Source: Arthrobacter burdickii
GTDB lineage: Bacteria > Actinomycetota > Actinomycetes > Actinomycetales > Micrococcaceae
Assembly (NCBI RefSeq): GCF_030433645.1
Contig: NZ_JAROCG010000002.1
Location: forward strand, 372,001 to 436,000
Direction: 5' to 3'
DNA: 64,000 bases
How positions within the stretch are numbered: position 1 is the stretch's first letter; every line of letters begins with the position of its first letter. The notes beneath the pieces were generated by a model. It was not told where the DNA came from. It saw nothing but the letters and a program-made list of their open reading frames with translations, and did no database searches. Positions 36,439 to 45,809 of the stretch are shown here, piece after piece. A program made the translations under genes and the position numbers.

Positions 36439-37662
36439 TTACGCGGAACTGGCCAGTCGCGGGGACAAACCGGGCTGGGCGAGGACGACGGCGGCGGCCC
36501 CCAGGGCCTCGGCGCGGTCGCCGAGGGATGACATGCACACGTTCGTCGTCTCGCCGATGATGGGCACGGCGTGGCGGGCCAGTCCGCGGCGGATGGGCTC
36601 AAGGAGGATGTCCCCGAGGCTGGTGAGCGGGCCCCCGATGACGATGGTCTCCGGGTTGATGAGGTTGGCCGTGTGGGCCAGCGCCCGGCCGATGGCGACG
36701 CCGGCGTCGTCGATCACGCGCAGAGCGGCCGTATCGCCGGCCAGGGCCCAGTCGATGATGCGCTGGGTGTCGACGGTCTCGTTGCTGCCGCGGCTGAGCA
36801 GCTCGATCATCGTCGACGTCGACGCGACCGTCTCGAGGCAACCGCGGTTTCCGCACCGGCAGACCACCCCGTGCTCGTTGATGGTCGTGTGGCCCAGTTC
36901 TCCGGTGACGCCGACGTTGCCGTAGTAGAGCGCTCCGTTGAGCACGAGGCCGGACCCGATGCCGGAGCCCACCTTCATGAACATCAGGTTGTCGACCGAA
37001 CTGTGCGGACCCCAGGTCACCTGCGCCAGCGCCCCCAGATTGGCGTCGTTGTCGATGAAGACGGGCACCTGGAGCCGTTCGCTGAAGGTCTCGTGGATGT
37101 TGATGCCCACCCACTCGGGCAGGATGGCGCCCTGGACCACCGTCCCGGTCCGGCGGTCGATGGGCCCCGGGATGCCGATGCCCGCGCCGAGGAGCGCGCG
37201 CCGGCTGATGCCGCCGTTCTCGAGCAGCGAGTCGAGGAGGTCCGAGGCCGCCGTCAGTCCCTCCATGGCACTGTGTCCGAGGGGGAGTGCGACGGAGGCT
37301 TCCTGGACGACCCGGTAGTTGGGGCTCGCAAGGACGACACGGAGGTGCCGGCGGCCGATGTCGATGCCGGCCGCGACCTGTCCGTTGTCATTGAGGATCA
37401 CCGAGAGGGCGCGCCGGCCCGAACTCGTGGTCGGCGCCGTGCTGACGATGCCCGTGGTCGCCATGACCTTGACGATGTTGGAGACCGTGGCGGTCGACAG
37501 CCCGGTCTGCCGCGACAATTCGGCCTGCGTCTGAGGGCCGCCGCTCATCAGTGCCGCGATGACCCGCTGCTGGTTCTGCTCGCGCAGGGCGGATTGGGAG
37601 CCCGGCTTCGGGAGCGCGGCGCTCAAGCGTGTCCTCGCCGTCGAGGTGGAGTCTACGGGCAT
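36439..37662 (-). CDS. ROK-family transcriptional regulator
   Basis: A 407-residue repressor. The N-terminal winged helix-turn-helix ([20 protein letters not shown]) lies near residue 45. It is followed by a ROK sugar-kinase-like domain with [18 protein letters not shown] and [11 protein letters not shown]. The zinc-binding block contains [20 protein letters not shown], with the CxCGxxGC cysteines. ROK repressors release DNA when sugar binds. It precedes mmsA by 125 bases on the same strand, and a shared TTGACKACAAGG motif upstream of both fits autoregulation and control of the sugar operon. Confidence 0.93.
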   Translation of the reverse strand: MPVDSTSTARTRLSAALPKPGSQSALREQNQQRVIAALMSGGPQTQAELSRQTGLSTATVSNIVKVMATTGIVSTAPTTSSGRRALSVILNDNGQVAAGIDIGRRHLRVVLASPNYRVVQEASVALPLGHSAMEGLTAASDLLDSLLENGGISRRALLGAGIGIPGPIDRRTGTVVQGAILPEWVGINIHETFSERLQVPVFIDNDANLGALAQVTWGPHSSVDNLMFMKVGSGIGSGLVLNGALYYGNVGVTGELGHTTINEHGVVCRCGNRGCLETVASTSTMIELLSRGSNETVDTQRIIDWALAGDTAALRVIDDAGVAIGRALAHTANLINPETIVIGGPLTSLGDILLEPIRRGLARHAVPIIGETTNVCMSSLGDRAEALGAAAVVLAQPGLSPRLASSA

Positions 37663-37686
37663 GATCTCAAGGGTGCCGTAGGGCTC

Positions 37687-37698
37687 CCTTGTAGTCAA
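37687..37698 (-). promoter_or_regulatory. Probable ROK operator at its own promoter
   Basis: TTGACTACAAGG on the minus strand, 25 bases before the ROK ATG, matching the element upstream of mmsA in 11 of 12 bases. Confidence 0.5.
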
Positions 37699-38216
37699 GA
37701 AGTTAACGCTTGACGATGTTCCTGTGCGAGGGTCCGATAGCGATCGGCGTTCGCCTTCACGGCAGCGACCTCGTCGTCGTCGAGTTCCCGGCGCACTTTC
37801 GCGGGCACTCCTGCGACGAGTGAACGGGGAGGAACGACCATGCCTTCGAGGACCACGGCCCCCGCGGCGACGAGGGAGCCGGAGCCGACGACGGCGCCGT
37901 TCAGCACCGTCGCGCCCATGCCGATGAGGCAGTCGTCCTCGATGGTGCACCCGTGGACGACGGCGCCGTGCCCCACGCTCACGCGGTCGCCGATCCTCGC
38001 CGGGTGACCCGGGTCCGCGTGCACCACCACGTTGTCCTGCAGGTTGGTGCCCTCGCCGATGGTGATGGGAGCGGTGTCCGCGCGGACGGTGGCGCCGTAG
38101 AAGACGCTGGCGAAGGGCCCCAGCGCCACCTCACCGATGAGGGAGGCCGTCGGGGCCGTGAATGCGGAATCGCTGATGTCGGGGGTGTTGCCCCGGAAGG
38201 GGATCAGGTGTGCCAT
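37695..38216 (-). CDS. Gamma-carbonic-anhydrase-like protein
   Basis: A 173-residue left-handed beta-helix protein of the gamma carbonic anhydrase family (PaaY/YrdA type). Hexapeptide repeats run from about residue 17 to 145. The three zinc-ligand histidines are in NVVVHADPGH, VGHGAVVHGC and the latter's second His. Several relatives bind zinc but have weak or no carbonic anhydrase activity. The ATG lies 6 bases after TAGGCT and is probably leaderless. Its start lies 24 bases beyond the purU stop, in the same direction. Confidence 0.9.
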   Translation of the reverse strand: MAHLIPFRGNTPDISDSAFTAPTASLIGEVALGPFASVFYGATVRADTAPITIGEGTNLQDNVVVHADPGHPARIGDRVSVGHGAVVHGCTIEDDCLIGMGATVLNGAVVGSGSLVAAGAVVLEGMVVPPRSLVAGVPAKVRRELDDDEVAAVKANADRYRTLAQEHRQALTS

Positions 38217-38222
38217 GGCGCC

Positions 38223-38228
38223 AGCCTA
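38223..38228 (-). promoter_or_regulatory. -10 element, leaderless gamma carbonic anhydrase mRNA
   Basis: TAGGCT on the minus strand, six bases before the ATG. Confidence 0.5.
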
Positions 38229-38240
38229 GGCGACGCCCTC

Positions 38241-39101
38241 TCAGTTGAAGACGATGGTGCGGCGCCCGTCGAGGAGGACGCGGTGCTCCGCGTACCACTG
38301 CACGGCCTGTACCAGTGCGCGTCCCTCGAGCTCGCGTCCGATCGACGCCAGCTGGTCGGCGGTGCGGGCGTGGTCCACGCGGATGACCTCCTGCTCGATG
38401 ATCGGTCCTTCGTCGAGGGCCGCCGTGACGTAGTGGGCGGTCGCGCCGATCAGTTTGACGCCGCGTGCGTGGGCCTGGTGGTACGGCCGGGCGCCCTTGA
38501 AGGACGGCAGGAACGAGTGGTGGATGTTGATGGCCCGGCCCCGCAGGTCCTCGCAGAGCGTGTCACTGAGGATCTGCATGTAGCGGGCGAGCACCACCAG
38601 TTCGATGTCGTGCTGGTCCATGAGGGCGCGCAGGGCGTCCTCGGCGTCGTCCTTGGTCTCCGGGGTCACGGGGATGTAGTGGAACTCGACGCCGTAGAAG
38701 GCGGCGAGGTCCTCGAGGTCGCGGTGGTTGGAGACGATGACGGGGATGTCGATGGCGAGCGTACCCGAACGGTGCTGGAACAGGAGGTCGTTGAGGCAGT
38801 GCGCGGCCTTCGACACCATGATGAGCGTCCGGGTGCGACGCTCGGACTCGACCAGCGACCACTCCATCCCGTACTCAGCGGCGACGGGCTCGAGTGCCGA
38901 GTGCAGGGCCTGCTCCGGGGAGGCCGTGCTCAGCGCCACCCGCATGAAGAACGAGCCCGTATCCGGGCTGCCGTACTGCTGCGATTCGGTGATGTTGGCC
39001 CCCACCGCGACCAGTGCTCCGCTCACGCCGTGGACGATGCCGGGCCGGTCGGGGCAGGACAGCGTCAGGGAATAGGAGCGGGGCGCATCGGGGGAAGTCA
39101 C
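38241..39101 (-). CDS. purU: Formyltetrahydrofolate deformylase
   Basis: Hydrolyses 10-formyltetrahydrofolate to formate and tetrahydrofolate, balancing the one-carbon pool and feeding PurT or formate use. At 286 residues it has an N-terminal ACT domain (SLTLSCPDRPGIVHGVSGAL) and a C-terminal formyltransferase-type domain with NIHHSFLPSFKGARPYHQA and the conserved DEGPIIEQ. The GTG start overlaps the FMO stop (GTGA) by 4 bases. A TAATCT hexamer 6 bases before it, inside the FMO gene, may give a separate leaderless mRNA. Confidence 0.95.
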   Translation of the reverse strand: MTSPDAPRSYSLTLSCPDRPGIVHGVSGALVAVGANITESQQYGSPDTGSFFMRVALSTASPEQALHSALEPVAAEYGMEWSLVESERRTRTLIMVSKAAHCLNDLLFQHRSGTLAIDIPVIVSNHRDLEDLAAFYGVEFHYIPVTPETKDDAEDALRALMDQHDIELVVLARYMQILSDTLCEDLRGRAINIHHSFLPSFKGARPYHQAHARGVKLIGATAHYVTAALDEGPIIEQEVIRVDHARTADQLASIGRELEGRALVQAVQWYAEHRVLLDGRRTIVFN

Positions 39102-40288
39102 CCGGCAAGATTACCGGTAGCCCCGCTGTCCGCGATGCTCCGGAGTCTGCCGAGGGCCGCGGTTGCGGCGGCGCGGCCGGCCCGGGAGGCGCCGAGCGTC
39201 GACGCGGACGCGCCGTAGCCGACGAGCAGGAGGCGCGGCTCCTTCAGCACGTGCACGCCGTCCATCCGGATGCCGCCGCCCGGCTCCCGGAGGTGCAACG
39301 GAGCCAGGTGGTCCAGGGCGGCCCGGAAGCCGGTGGCCCACAGGACCGCGTCGACCGGCTCCTCGGAGCCGTCGGCGAAGACCGCGGACCGCTCGCGCAG
39401 CTCGGCCAGGGGGCCCCGGGACACCAGGATGCCGGCATCGATGCCCGCCTGGTACTGCGGGGTCAGGGACAGGCCGGTGACCGACACGACACTGGCCGGC
39501 GGGAGTCCCGCACTCGTCCTGGCATTCACCTCCGCCTCGACCTCCCGGCCCCATTCGGGGTCGAAGGGCCGGCGGGTGAATTCCGGAGGACGCCGTGTCG
39601 ACCAGAGGGGCCTGGCGCCTGCTGCGTGGAGCTGGAGCAGGAACTGCACCGCGGACGTCCCGCCGCCGACGACGAGGACGCTCTGGCCCGGAAACTCGTC
39701 GGCCGAGCGGTAGTTCTGTGTGTGCAGCTGGCGGCCCGCGAAGACGTCGCGGCCGCGGTAGTAGGGCCAGTACGGGCGGTCCCACGTCCCGGTCGCGTTG
39801 ATGACGACGTCCGCCACCCAGGTGCCGCCCGTGGTGGTCACGTGCAGGGGACCGCGGTCCCCGCCGTGCAGGTCCCGGGCGTGCAGGTCTTCGCGGTCCG
39901 GCGCCTCGTCGGATCCGGAGCCCACGCGGACCACGGAGACCGGGCGGACCACCGGGAGGTCGAACTCCCGCTCGAATGCCCCGTAGTAGCGGTTCACCAC
40001 GGAGGACGCCGGCTCCTTGGGGTCCGGCGTACCGAGCGGGAAGCCCGGGAGGTCGTGCAGTGCGTGGGCGGCGTCGAAGGTGAGGGCGGGCCAGCGGTGC
40101 AGCCAGGCACCCCCCGGGGCGGGATTCGCATCGAGGACCACGAAGTCGCGGTGCGGCTCGAGCCCCCGGCGCCTCAGGTGGTACGCGCTGCTCAGCCCCG
40201 CCTGACCGGCGCCGATCACGACGACGCGAACACGGCGCACCGGTCCGTCCAGAACCTGTCCGGTCTGCCCTGCTGACAACCCGCGCAT
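39098..40288 (-). CDS. FAD-dependent monooxygenase-like oxidoreductase
   Basis: A 396-residue flavoprotein of the FMO/TrkA group. The FAD site is [16 protein letters not shown] near residue 25. The second dinucleotide site, [17 protein letters not shown], is near residue 200. FAD-binding CATG-like WATGFRAAL lies near residue 330. Such proteins hydroxylate or oxidise small lipophilic or sulfur compounds; the substrate is unknown. It begins MRGLSAGQ with GAAGG upstream. It overlaps purU, but the functional link is unclear. Confidence 0.85.
   Translation of the reverse strand: MRGLSAGQTGQVLDGPVRRVRVVVIGAGQAGLSSAYHLRRRGLEPHRDFVVLDANPAPGGAWLHRWPALTFDAAHALHDLPGFPLGTPDPKEPASSVVNRYYGAFEREFDLPVVRPVSVVRVGSGSDEAPDREDLHARDLHGGDRGPLHVTTTGGTWVADVVINATGTWDRPYWPYYRGRDVFAGRQLHTQNYRSADEFPGQSVLVVGGGTSAVQFLLQLHAAGARPLWSTRRPPEFTRRPFDPEWGREVEAEVNARTSAGLPPASVVSVTGLSLTPQYQAGIDAGILVSRGPLAELRERSAVFADGSEEPVDAVLWATGFRAALDHLAPLHLREPGGGIRMDGVHVLKEPRLLLVGYGASASTLGASRAGRAAATAALGRLRSIADSGATGNLAG
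39108..39113 (-). promoter_or_regulatory. -10 element, leaderless purU mRNA
   Basis: TAATCT on the minus strand, six bases before the GTG and inside the last codons of the FMO gene. Confidence 0.5.
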
Positions 40289-40688
40289 CTTCCGACCTTC
40301 CCCGGCCCTGATCCCGACTCTCGGAGCTGCGGCCCACCTGTTCCGAACACGTCGCGCGAACGCCGTATTCCGCCCTCCCGTCCGTCGCTGCCCGGGCAGG
40401 GCGGACGGGTGGATGTCCACGGGTCCGGATGCCGCGGCGTCGGTGGCGGCCCGGCCAGCGGTACGGCTAGCATGGGAGCGTCGCGACTGGCGTAGGGTGG
40501 GCAACCACCAGGAAGCGGCGTGGGGCCAGGGCTCTCCTTCGGGGCGTCCTGTGCTTCCGGTGCAGACCACGGATAGCACGCCTGGGCCGCGGGTCACGTT
40601 TCACGAGCGGCCGGGCGCGGACAGTCGATCCGCATCCTGCCCGCGACTCAAGCTGACCTCGACGCGAGACCCAGAGAAGGATCAACCG
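40289..40688. other. 400-base leader region between FMO and glyA
   Basis: It holds the FMO promoter (not resolved), the probable glyA -10 TAGCAT at 40468, the ZTP riboswitch and the glyA ribosome site AGAAGGAT. Between the riboswitch and the start codon, GCGGA/TCCGC and CGGGC/GCCCG nested hairpin arms could serve as the expression platform. Confidence 0.6.
40474..40592 (+). promoter_or_regulatory. ZTP (pfl-motif) riboswitch upstream of glyA
   Basis: The 5' half folds as P1 (CGTCGC at 40479 with GCGGCG at 40515), the invariant GACTGGCG, a GGTGG-GCAA-CCACC hairpin and GGAAGC. This matches the pfl consensus. A 55-base variable linker follows, then the 3' element ACGCCTGGGC at 40578. ZTP riboswitches bind ZMP/ZTP, which build up when 10-formyl-THF is short, and turn on one-carbon genes. 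It governs glyA, and probably folD. The -10 TAGCAT would start RNA near P1. Confidence 0.93.
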
Positions 40689-41996
40689 ATGACAACGTCG
40701 CCCATGGCTCCATCCCACGCTGCCGCAGATTCCGTCACCAACGCCCCGCTGTCCGAGGTGGACCCGGAGATCGCCGCCGTCCTCCGGGACGAACTCGCAC
40801 GGCAGCGCGACACCCTCGAGATGATCGCCTCGGAGAACTTCGCACCCCGCGCCGTCCTCGAGGCGCAGGGCAGCGTGCTGACCAACAAGTACGCCGAGGG
40901 CTACCCCGGACGCCGGTACTACGGCGGGTGCGAACACGTCGACGTCGCGGAGAACCTCGCGATCGAGCGCGTCAAGGCACTGTTCGGCGCCGAGTTCGCG
41001 AACGTCCAGCCCCACTCCGGCGCCCAGGCCAACGCCGCGGCGCTCGCCGCCATGATCAAGCCGGGCGACAAGATCATGGGCCTGTCCCTCGCGCACGGCG
41101 GACACCTGACGCACGGCATGAAGCTCAACTTCTCCGGTAAGCTGTACGAGGTCGCCGCCTACGGCGTCGAGGAGGACACGCACCGCCTGGACATGGAGCG
41201 CGTCCGCGAGCAGGCCCTGGCCGAGAAGCCGCAGGTGATCATCGCCGGCTGGTCGGCCTACCCGCGCCAGCTCGATTTCGCTGCCTTCCGGTCCATCGCC
41301 GACGAGGTCGGCGCCCTCCTGTGGACGGACATGGCCCACTTCGCGGGCCTCGTCGCCGCCGGCGTGCACCCCAGCCCCGTCCCGCACTCCGACGTCGTCA
41401 CGTCCACCGTGCACAAGACCCTCGCAGGACCCCGCTCCGGCGTCATCCTCGCCAAGCAGGAGTGGGCCAAGAAGCTCAACTCGAGTGTCTTCCCCGGGCA
41501 GCAGGGCGGACCGCTGATGCATGTCATCGCGGGCAAGGCCACGGCGTTCAAGATCGCCGGATCGCCCGAGTTCAAGGAACGCCAGGAGCGCGTCCTCGAG
41601 GGTGCCCGCATCATCGCCGAGCGACTGACCGCGTCCGACGTCGCCGAGCACGGCGTCTCTGTCCTCACCGGGGGCACCGACGTGCACCTCGTCCTGGTGG
41701 ACCTGCGCCACTCGTCACTGGACGGCCAGCAGGCCGAGGACGTCCTGCACTCCGTGGGCATCACGGTCAACCGCAATGCCGTGCCGTTCGACCCCCGTCC
41801 GCCGATGGTCACCTCCGGTCTCCGTATCGGTACCCCGGCGCTCGCCACCCGCGGTTTCGGCGCCGCCGAGTTCACGGAGGTCGCCGAGATCATCGCCGCA
41901 GCGCTCAAGCCGTCGCCCGACGTGGAGGCACTGCGCGCCCGCGTCTCCGCGCTCGCGGCGAACTTCCCGCTCTACCCGGGCCAGGAGGAGTGGTAG
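40689..41996 (+). CDS. glyA: Serine hydroxymethyltransferase
   Basis: PLP enzyme that converts serine and tetrahydrofolate to glycine and 5,10-methylene-THF, the main one-carbon source. At 435 residues it matches the family. Signatures are [32 protein letters not shown] and the PLP-lysine block [13 protein letters not shown] (K243). The ATG has AGAAGGAT 6 bases upstream. It is the first gene after a ZTP riboswitch and is followed by folD. The reading frame stays open upstream across the riboswitch, but that part is RNA. Confidence 0.97.
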   Translation: MTTSPMAPSHAAADSVTNAPLSEVDPEIAAVLRDELARQRDTLEMIASENFAPRAVLEAQGSVLTNKYAEGYPGRRYYGGCEHVDVAENLAIERVKALFGAEFANVQPHSGAQANAAALAAMIKPGDKIMGLSLAHGGHLTHGMKLNFSGKLYEVAAYGVEEDTHRLDMERVREQALAEKPQVIIAGWSAYPRQLDFAAFRSIADEVGALLWTDMAHFAGLVAAGVHPSPVPHSDVVTSTVHKTLAGPRSGVILAKQEWAKKLNSSVFPGQQGGPLMHVIAGKATAFKIAGSPEFKERQERVLEGARIIAERLTASDVAEHGVSVLTGGTDVHLVLVDLRHSSLDGQQAEDVLHSVGITVNRNAVPFDPRPPMVTSGLRIGTPALATRGFGAAEFTEVAEIIAAALKPSPDVEALRARVSALAANFPLYPGQEEW

Positions 41997-42001
41997 GGCC
42001 G

Positions 42002-42178
42002 TTGCCGCCAGGCGCCCTTCGATCGAAGGCTGCGGCGTCGACCGGCTTCGACATCCCCACCGAGGAGTGCTGCTTCACCGGCTGCTGCGACCGCGGCAAG
42101 GCATTCCTGCTCGAGCAACTGGACAAGCACTCCGAGAAGGACGAATCGCATGAGCACGACCACAGCCCGCATTCTTGA
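42002..42178 (+). CDS. Small Cys/His-rich protein between glyA and folD
   Basis: A possible 58-residue protein that starts with TTG at 42002, three bases after AGGG, five bases after the glyA stop. The core [20 protein letters not shown] has two Cys pairs. The tail HEHDHSPHS has four His. Together they look like a metal-binding site. Its last 29 bases overlap the folD start in another frame. I do not know the family. The Cys/His composition is hard to explain as a chance frame, but homologues must be checked. Confidence 0.5.
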   Translation: MPPGALRSKAAASTGFDIPTEECCFTGCCDRGKAFLLEQLDKHSEKDESHEHDHSPHS

Positions 42179-43046
42179 CGGGAAGGCAACCGCCGCGCAG
42201 ATCAAGGCCGAGCTCGCCGAACGCGTGACGGCACTGCGCGAGCGAGGCGTGACACCGGGCCTCGGGACGGTCCTCGTCGGGGACGATCCCGGCAGTCATT
42301 CCTACGTCGCCGGCAAGCACCGCGACTGCGCGCAGGTCGGCATCACGTCCGTGCGCCGGGACCTGCCGGACACGATCACGCAGGAGGAGCTCGAAGCGGT
42401 CCTCGACGAACTGAACGACGACGCCACCACCACGGGCTACATCGTGCAGCTCCCGCTTCCAGCGCATATCGACACGAACGCCATCCTGGGCCGCATCGAC
42501 CCGGCGAAGGACGCCGACGGCCTGCATCCCACCAACCTGGGCAAGCTGGTCCTGAACGTCAACGCGCCGATGGATTCGCCCCTGCCCTGCACCCCGCACG
42601 GCATCGTGGAGCTCCTGCTCCGCCACGACGTCGACCTCAAGGGCCGGAACGTGCTCGTCGTGGGACGCGGCGTGACGGTCGGGCGTCCGCTGGGCCTGCT
42701 GCTGACCCGCAAGCAGATCAACGCGACCGTGACCCTCGCGCACACCGGGACGGTCGACCTCGCCGACCACCTCGGCCGGGCCGACGTCGTCGTCGCCGCT
42801 GCCGGCATCGCCCACATGATCAAGGCCGAGCAGCTCAAGCCCGGCGCGATCGTGCTCGACGTCGGTGTCAGCCGGGTCGAGGATCCGGCCACCGGCAAGG
42901 CGAAGCTCACGGGCGACGTCGACCCGGGGGCAGCGTCGGTGGCGAGCTGGCTCTCGCCCAATCCCGGAGGAGTGGGGCCGATGACGCGCGCCATGCTCCT
43001 GGCCAATGTCGTCGAGGCGGCCGAGCGCCAGGCGGCGCGCGCCTAG
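42150..43046 (+). CDS. folD: Methylene-THF dehydrogenase / methenyl-THF cyclohydrolase
   Basis: Bifunctional enzyme that turns 5,10-methylene-THF into 10-formyl-THF, making NADPH. The 298 residues carry the FolD signatures [14 protein letters not shown] (with the catalytic Lys), [21 protein letters not shown] and [16 protein letters not shown]. The GAAGGA site lies 8 bases before the ATG. It probably shares the glyA transcript and its ZTP control. Its product feeds PurN, PurH and the reverse reaction of PurU in this window. Confidence 0.97.
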   Translation: MSTTTARILDGKATAAQIKAELAERVTALRERGVTPGLGTVLVGDDPGSHSYVAGKHRDCAQVGITSVRRDLPDTITQEELEAVLDELNDDATTTGYIVQLPLPAHIDTNAILGRIDPAKDADGLHPTNLGKLVLNVNAPMDSPLPCTPHGIVELLLRHDVDLKGRNVLVVGRGVTVGRPLGLLLTRKQINATVTLAHTGTVDLADHLGRADVVVAAAGIAHMIKAEQLKPGAIVLDVGVSRVEDPATGKAKLTGDVDPGAASVASWLSPNPGGVGPMTRAMLLANVVEAAERQAARA

Positions 43047-43058
43047 CCGTACCCCGTC

Positions 43059-43096
43059 CGAGAACTCCCGGTGGATTCTCCCACCGGGAGTTCTCG
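43059..43096 (+). terminator. Terminator after folD
   Basis: Perfect 16-base arms starting CGAGAACTCCCGGTGG with a six-base ATTCTC loop, just after the folD stop. Confidence 0.85.
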
Positions 43097-43098
43097 CC

Positions 43099-43104
43099 TA
43101 GGCT
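43099..43104 (+). promoter_or_regulatory. -10 element, leaderless ABC ATPase mRNA
   Basis: TAGGCT, six bases before the GTG and directly after the folD terminator. Confidence 0.5.
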
Positions 43105-43110
43105 GGGCGG

Positions 43111-44052
43111 GTGTCGATAATTCCCGCCGGACCACCGGTGATCTCCGCCCGGAAGCTGAGCAAGCACTACGGTGATTTCCGGGCTGTCGACAAGATCTCC
43201 TTCGAGGTGCCGGCGGGCGAATCCTTCGGACTCCTGGGCCCGAACGGCGCCGGCAAGTCGACGACCATGCGCATGATCGGTGGCGTCTCGCAGCGCACCT
43301 CCGGCGAGCTCACCATCATGGGCCTGGACCCGGAGCAGCACGGCCCCGAAGTGCGCGCCCACCTCGGTGTCGTTCCGCAGCAGGACAACCTCGACGAGGA
43401 ACTCCGGGTGCGGGACAACCTCCTCGTCTACGGCCGCTACTTCGGCCTGCCGATGAGCTACCTGAAGCCCAAGGCCGACGAGTTGCTCGAGTTCGCCCAG
43501 CTCACGGACAAGGCGGCGGCGAAGGTGGATGCGCTCTCGGGCGGCATGAAGCGACGCCTGACCATCGCGCGCTCCCTCATCAACGAGCCCAAGATCCTCC
43601 TGCTCGACGAGCCCACCACCGGCCTCGATCCACAGGCCCGCCACATCCTGTGGGACCGCCTGTTCCGCCTCAAGGAATCGGGCGTGACGCTCATCCTCAC
43701 CACGCACTACATGGACGAGGCGGAGCAGCTCTGCGACCGCCTCGTGGTCGTCGACAAGGGCCGGATCATGGCCGAGGGGTCGCCGGCACAGCTCATCCGC
43801 GAACACTCGACGCGCGAGGTGCTCGAGCTGCGCTTCGGATCCGAACGCAACACCACCGTCGCCGCCGAGCTGCAGGGCATCGGAGAGCGCCTCGAACCGC
43901 TGCCCGACCGCATCCTGATCTACGCGCACGACGGCGAGGCGGCGCTGGAGGAGGTCAACTCCCGCGGGCTCCGGCCGATCACGTCCCTCGTGCGGCGGTC
44001 CTCCCTCGAGGACGTCTTCCTGCGCCTGACCGGACGGAGCCTCGTTGACTGA
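43111..44052 (+). CDS. ABC exporter ATPase (DrrA/NodI type)
   Basis: A 313-residue ATP-binding subunit. Walker A is GPNGAGKST (43-51), the signature is LSGGMKRRL near 150, and Walker B is LLLDEPTTGLDP near 167. The long C-terminal extension of about 80 residues is typical of DrrA-type exporters and the NodI lipo-oligosaccharide group. Its partners are the two permeases that follow. The GTG lies 6 bases after TAGGCT, so the mRNA is probably leaderless. Substrate unknown. Confidence 0.9.
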   Translation: MSIIPAGPPVISARKLSKHYGDFRAVDKISFEVPAGESFGLLGPNGAGKSTTMRMIGGVSQRTSGELTIMGLDPEQHGPEVRAHLGVVPQQDNLDEELRVRDNLLVYGRYFGLPMSYLKPKADELLEFAQLTDKAAAKVDALSGGMKRRLTIARSLINEPKILLLDEPTTGLDPQARHILWDRLFRLKESGVTLILTTHYMDEAEQLCDRLVVVDKGRIMAEGSPAQLIREHSTREVLELRFGSERNTTVAAELQGIGERLEPLPDRILIYAHDGEAALEEVNSRGLRPITSLVRRSSLEDVFLRLTGRSLVD

Positions 44053-44914
44053 CGAACCCGGCACTCGCCTGCAGGAGTCCACCCCGCCGTACCGCCTCTC
44101 CGCGCACCGGCCCGAGGTGTCCGCGCGTCGCGCCCGGAGGTTCGGCTCCTGGTACTACGCCGAGCACGTCCTGCGCGCCATGAACAGCTACCGCTGGACC
44201 CTGCTCGCCTCCAGCGTTGGTACGCCGGTCATGTACCTCTTCGCGATGGGGGTGGGCCTCGCCACGCTCGTCGACCAGAACTCCGCCGGTGCCTTCGGCG
44301 GCGTCAGCTACCTCGCGTTCATCGCCCCGGCCCTGCTGGCATCGGCGACCATCATGACCGCGGCGACCGAGTTCACCTACCCCGTGATGGACGGCTTCAA
44401 GTGGCGGCGGGTCTACTACGGTCCGCACGCCTCGCCCCTCAGCACCGACCAGATCGTCCACGGGCACATCATCGCCATCACCGCCCGGCTGACAGCCACC
44501 ACCCTGATCTACTTCCTCATCGTCGCGGCATTCGGCGCATCCCCGTCGGCCACCGGCGTGGTCGCCGTCCCGGTGGCCGTGCTCAGCGGACTCGCCTTCG
44601 GCCTCCCGCTGATGGCCTATTCGGCCGGGATCGAGGAGGACAGGGGACAGTTCGCGCTCGTGATGCGCTTTCTCGTGACGCCCCTGTTCCTCTTCTCGGG
44701 GACCTTCTTCCCGCTCGACACCCTTCCGCTGTTCCTGCGCTGGATCGGCTGGATCTCACCGTTGTGGCACGGGACCGAACTCGGCCGCGCGCTGACCTAC
44801 GGGTACGACATCCCGCCGGGGCTCGCCGTCGTCCACGTGCTGTTCCTGGTGGTCCTCGCCGTCGTCGGCCTGCGCAGGGCCCGCACCGTCTACGCGAGGA
44901 GGCTGGGCCGATGA
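44045..44914 (+). CDS. ABC-2 type permease, first
   Basis: A 289-residue membrane permease with six hydrophobic segments in the ABC-2/NodJ pattern. TPVMYLFAMGVGLATLV lies near residue 60, LFLFSGTFFPLDTLP near 217, and PLWHGTELGRALTYG follows. It starts with TTG, overlapping the ATPase gene by 8 bases. It resembles the next gene closely, so the exporter is probably a heterodimer of two related permeases. Confidence 0.88.
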   Translation: MTDEPGTRLQESTPPYRLSAHRPEVSARRARRFGSWYYAEHVLRAMNSYRWTLLASSVGTPVMYLFAMGVGLATLVDQNSAGAFGGVSYLAFIAPALLASATIMTAATEFTYPVMDGFKWRRVYYGPHASPLSTDQIVHGHIIAITARLTATTLIYFLIVAAFGASPSATGVVAVPVAVLSGLAFGLPLMAYSAGIEEDRGQFALVMRFLVTPLFLFSGTFFPLDTLPLFLRWIGWISPLWHGTELGRALTYGYDIPPGLAVVHVLFLVVLAVVGLRRARTVYARRLGR

Positions 44915-45744
44915 GCGTCCAGCTGACCGCGAAGGACTACGCACTCAGCGGATCGAAGCGGCCGATGGCCGCGCTGTACTCGCGCAACGCGAGGGCCGTC
45001 ATAGCGCGCGGACTCCTGGCCACCCGCAGCAGCAACTGGCTGATCATGGTGTCCGGCTTCTTCGAACCGGTCCTCTATCTCCTGTCCATGGGAGTGGGAC
45101 TCGGTGCGCTGGTCGGCACGGTCACGGGACCGAACGGCGAGGAGATCAGCTACGCGGCCTATATCGCGCCCGCACTGCTCGCCGTGTCGGCCATGAACGG
45201 CGCCGTGTACGACAGCACGTGGAACGTGTTCTTCAAGATGAACTTCGCGAAGCTGTACCAGGGCATGCTCTACACCTCGCTCGGCCCGCTGGACGTCGCC
45301 ATCGGGGAGATCTTCCTGGCCCTCCTGCGCGGCGCCCTGTACGCCACGGGCTTCACCGCGGTGATGGCGCTGATGGGGCTCATCACCACGCCGGTGGCCC
45401 TGCTCGTGATCCCGGCGTCGGTGGTGATCGCGTTCGGCTTCGCGTCCTTCGGCATGGGGATCACCAGCTTCATGAAGACCTTCCAGCAGATGGAGTGGGT
45501 CAACTTCGTGCTGCTGCCGATGTTCCTGTTCTCCGCCACCTTCTACCCCCTCAGCGTCTATCCGCAGGGCATCCAGTGGTTCATCCAGGCACTGCCGCTG
45601 TGGCACGGCGTCGAGCTGCTGCGCCAGATCAGCGTCGCCTCGTTCACGCCGGCTGCCGTCCTCCACCTCAGCTACTTCCTCGTCATGATCGCCGTGGGGA
45701 TGCTGCTGACGACCCTGCGCCTGCGGAAGCTCTTCCTCAGATAG
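44911..45744 (+). CDS. ABC-2 type permease, second
   Basis: A 277-residue membrane permease with the same six-helix layout as its neighbour (VLYLLSMGVGLGALV; FLFSATFYPLSVYP; PLWHGVELLRQISV). The ATG overlaps the previous stop (ATGA), with AGGAGG 8 bases upstream. It completes the ABC exporter. A tandem 13-base repeat begins directly after its stop. Confidence 0.88.
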   Translation: MSVQLTAKDYALSGSKRPMAALYSRNARAVIARGLLATRSSNWLIMVSGFFEPVLYLLSMGVGLGALVGTVTGPNGEEISYAAYIAPALLAVSAMNGAVYDSTWNVFFKMNFAKLYQGMLYTSLGPLDVAIGEIFLALLRGALYATGFTAVMALMGLITTPVALLVIPASVVIAFGFASFGMGITSFMKTFQQMEWVNFVLLPMFLFSATFYPLSVYPQGIQWFIQALPLWHGVELLRQISVASFTPAAVLHLSYFLVMIAVGMLLTTLRLRKLFLR

Positions 45745-45809
45745 GGCCTCAGGAACAGGCCTCAGGAACAGGCCTCGTGAGTAGGCCTCGTGAGTAGGCC
45801 TCAGGGCAC
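45745..45809. repeat. Five tandem 13-bp repeats between convergent genes
   Basis: GGCCTCAGGAACA twice, GGCCTCGTGAGTA twice, then GGCCTCAGGGCAC. The tract starts at the base after the ABC permease stop, and its last unit contains the sortase stop codon. The paired identical units show stepwise duplication. Confidence 0.9.

Noticed and set aside
40413..40688. In-frame extension of glyA upstream of its ATG
   Set aside because: The frame is open but crosses the ZTP riboswitch, whose conserved RNA elements explain the sequence.
45745..45809. CRISPR-like array
   Set aside because: Units of 13 bases without spacers; simple tandem duplication.
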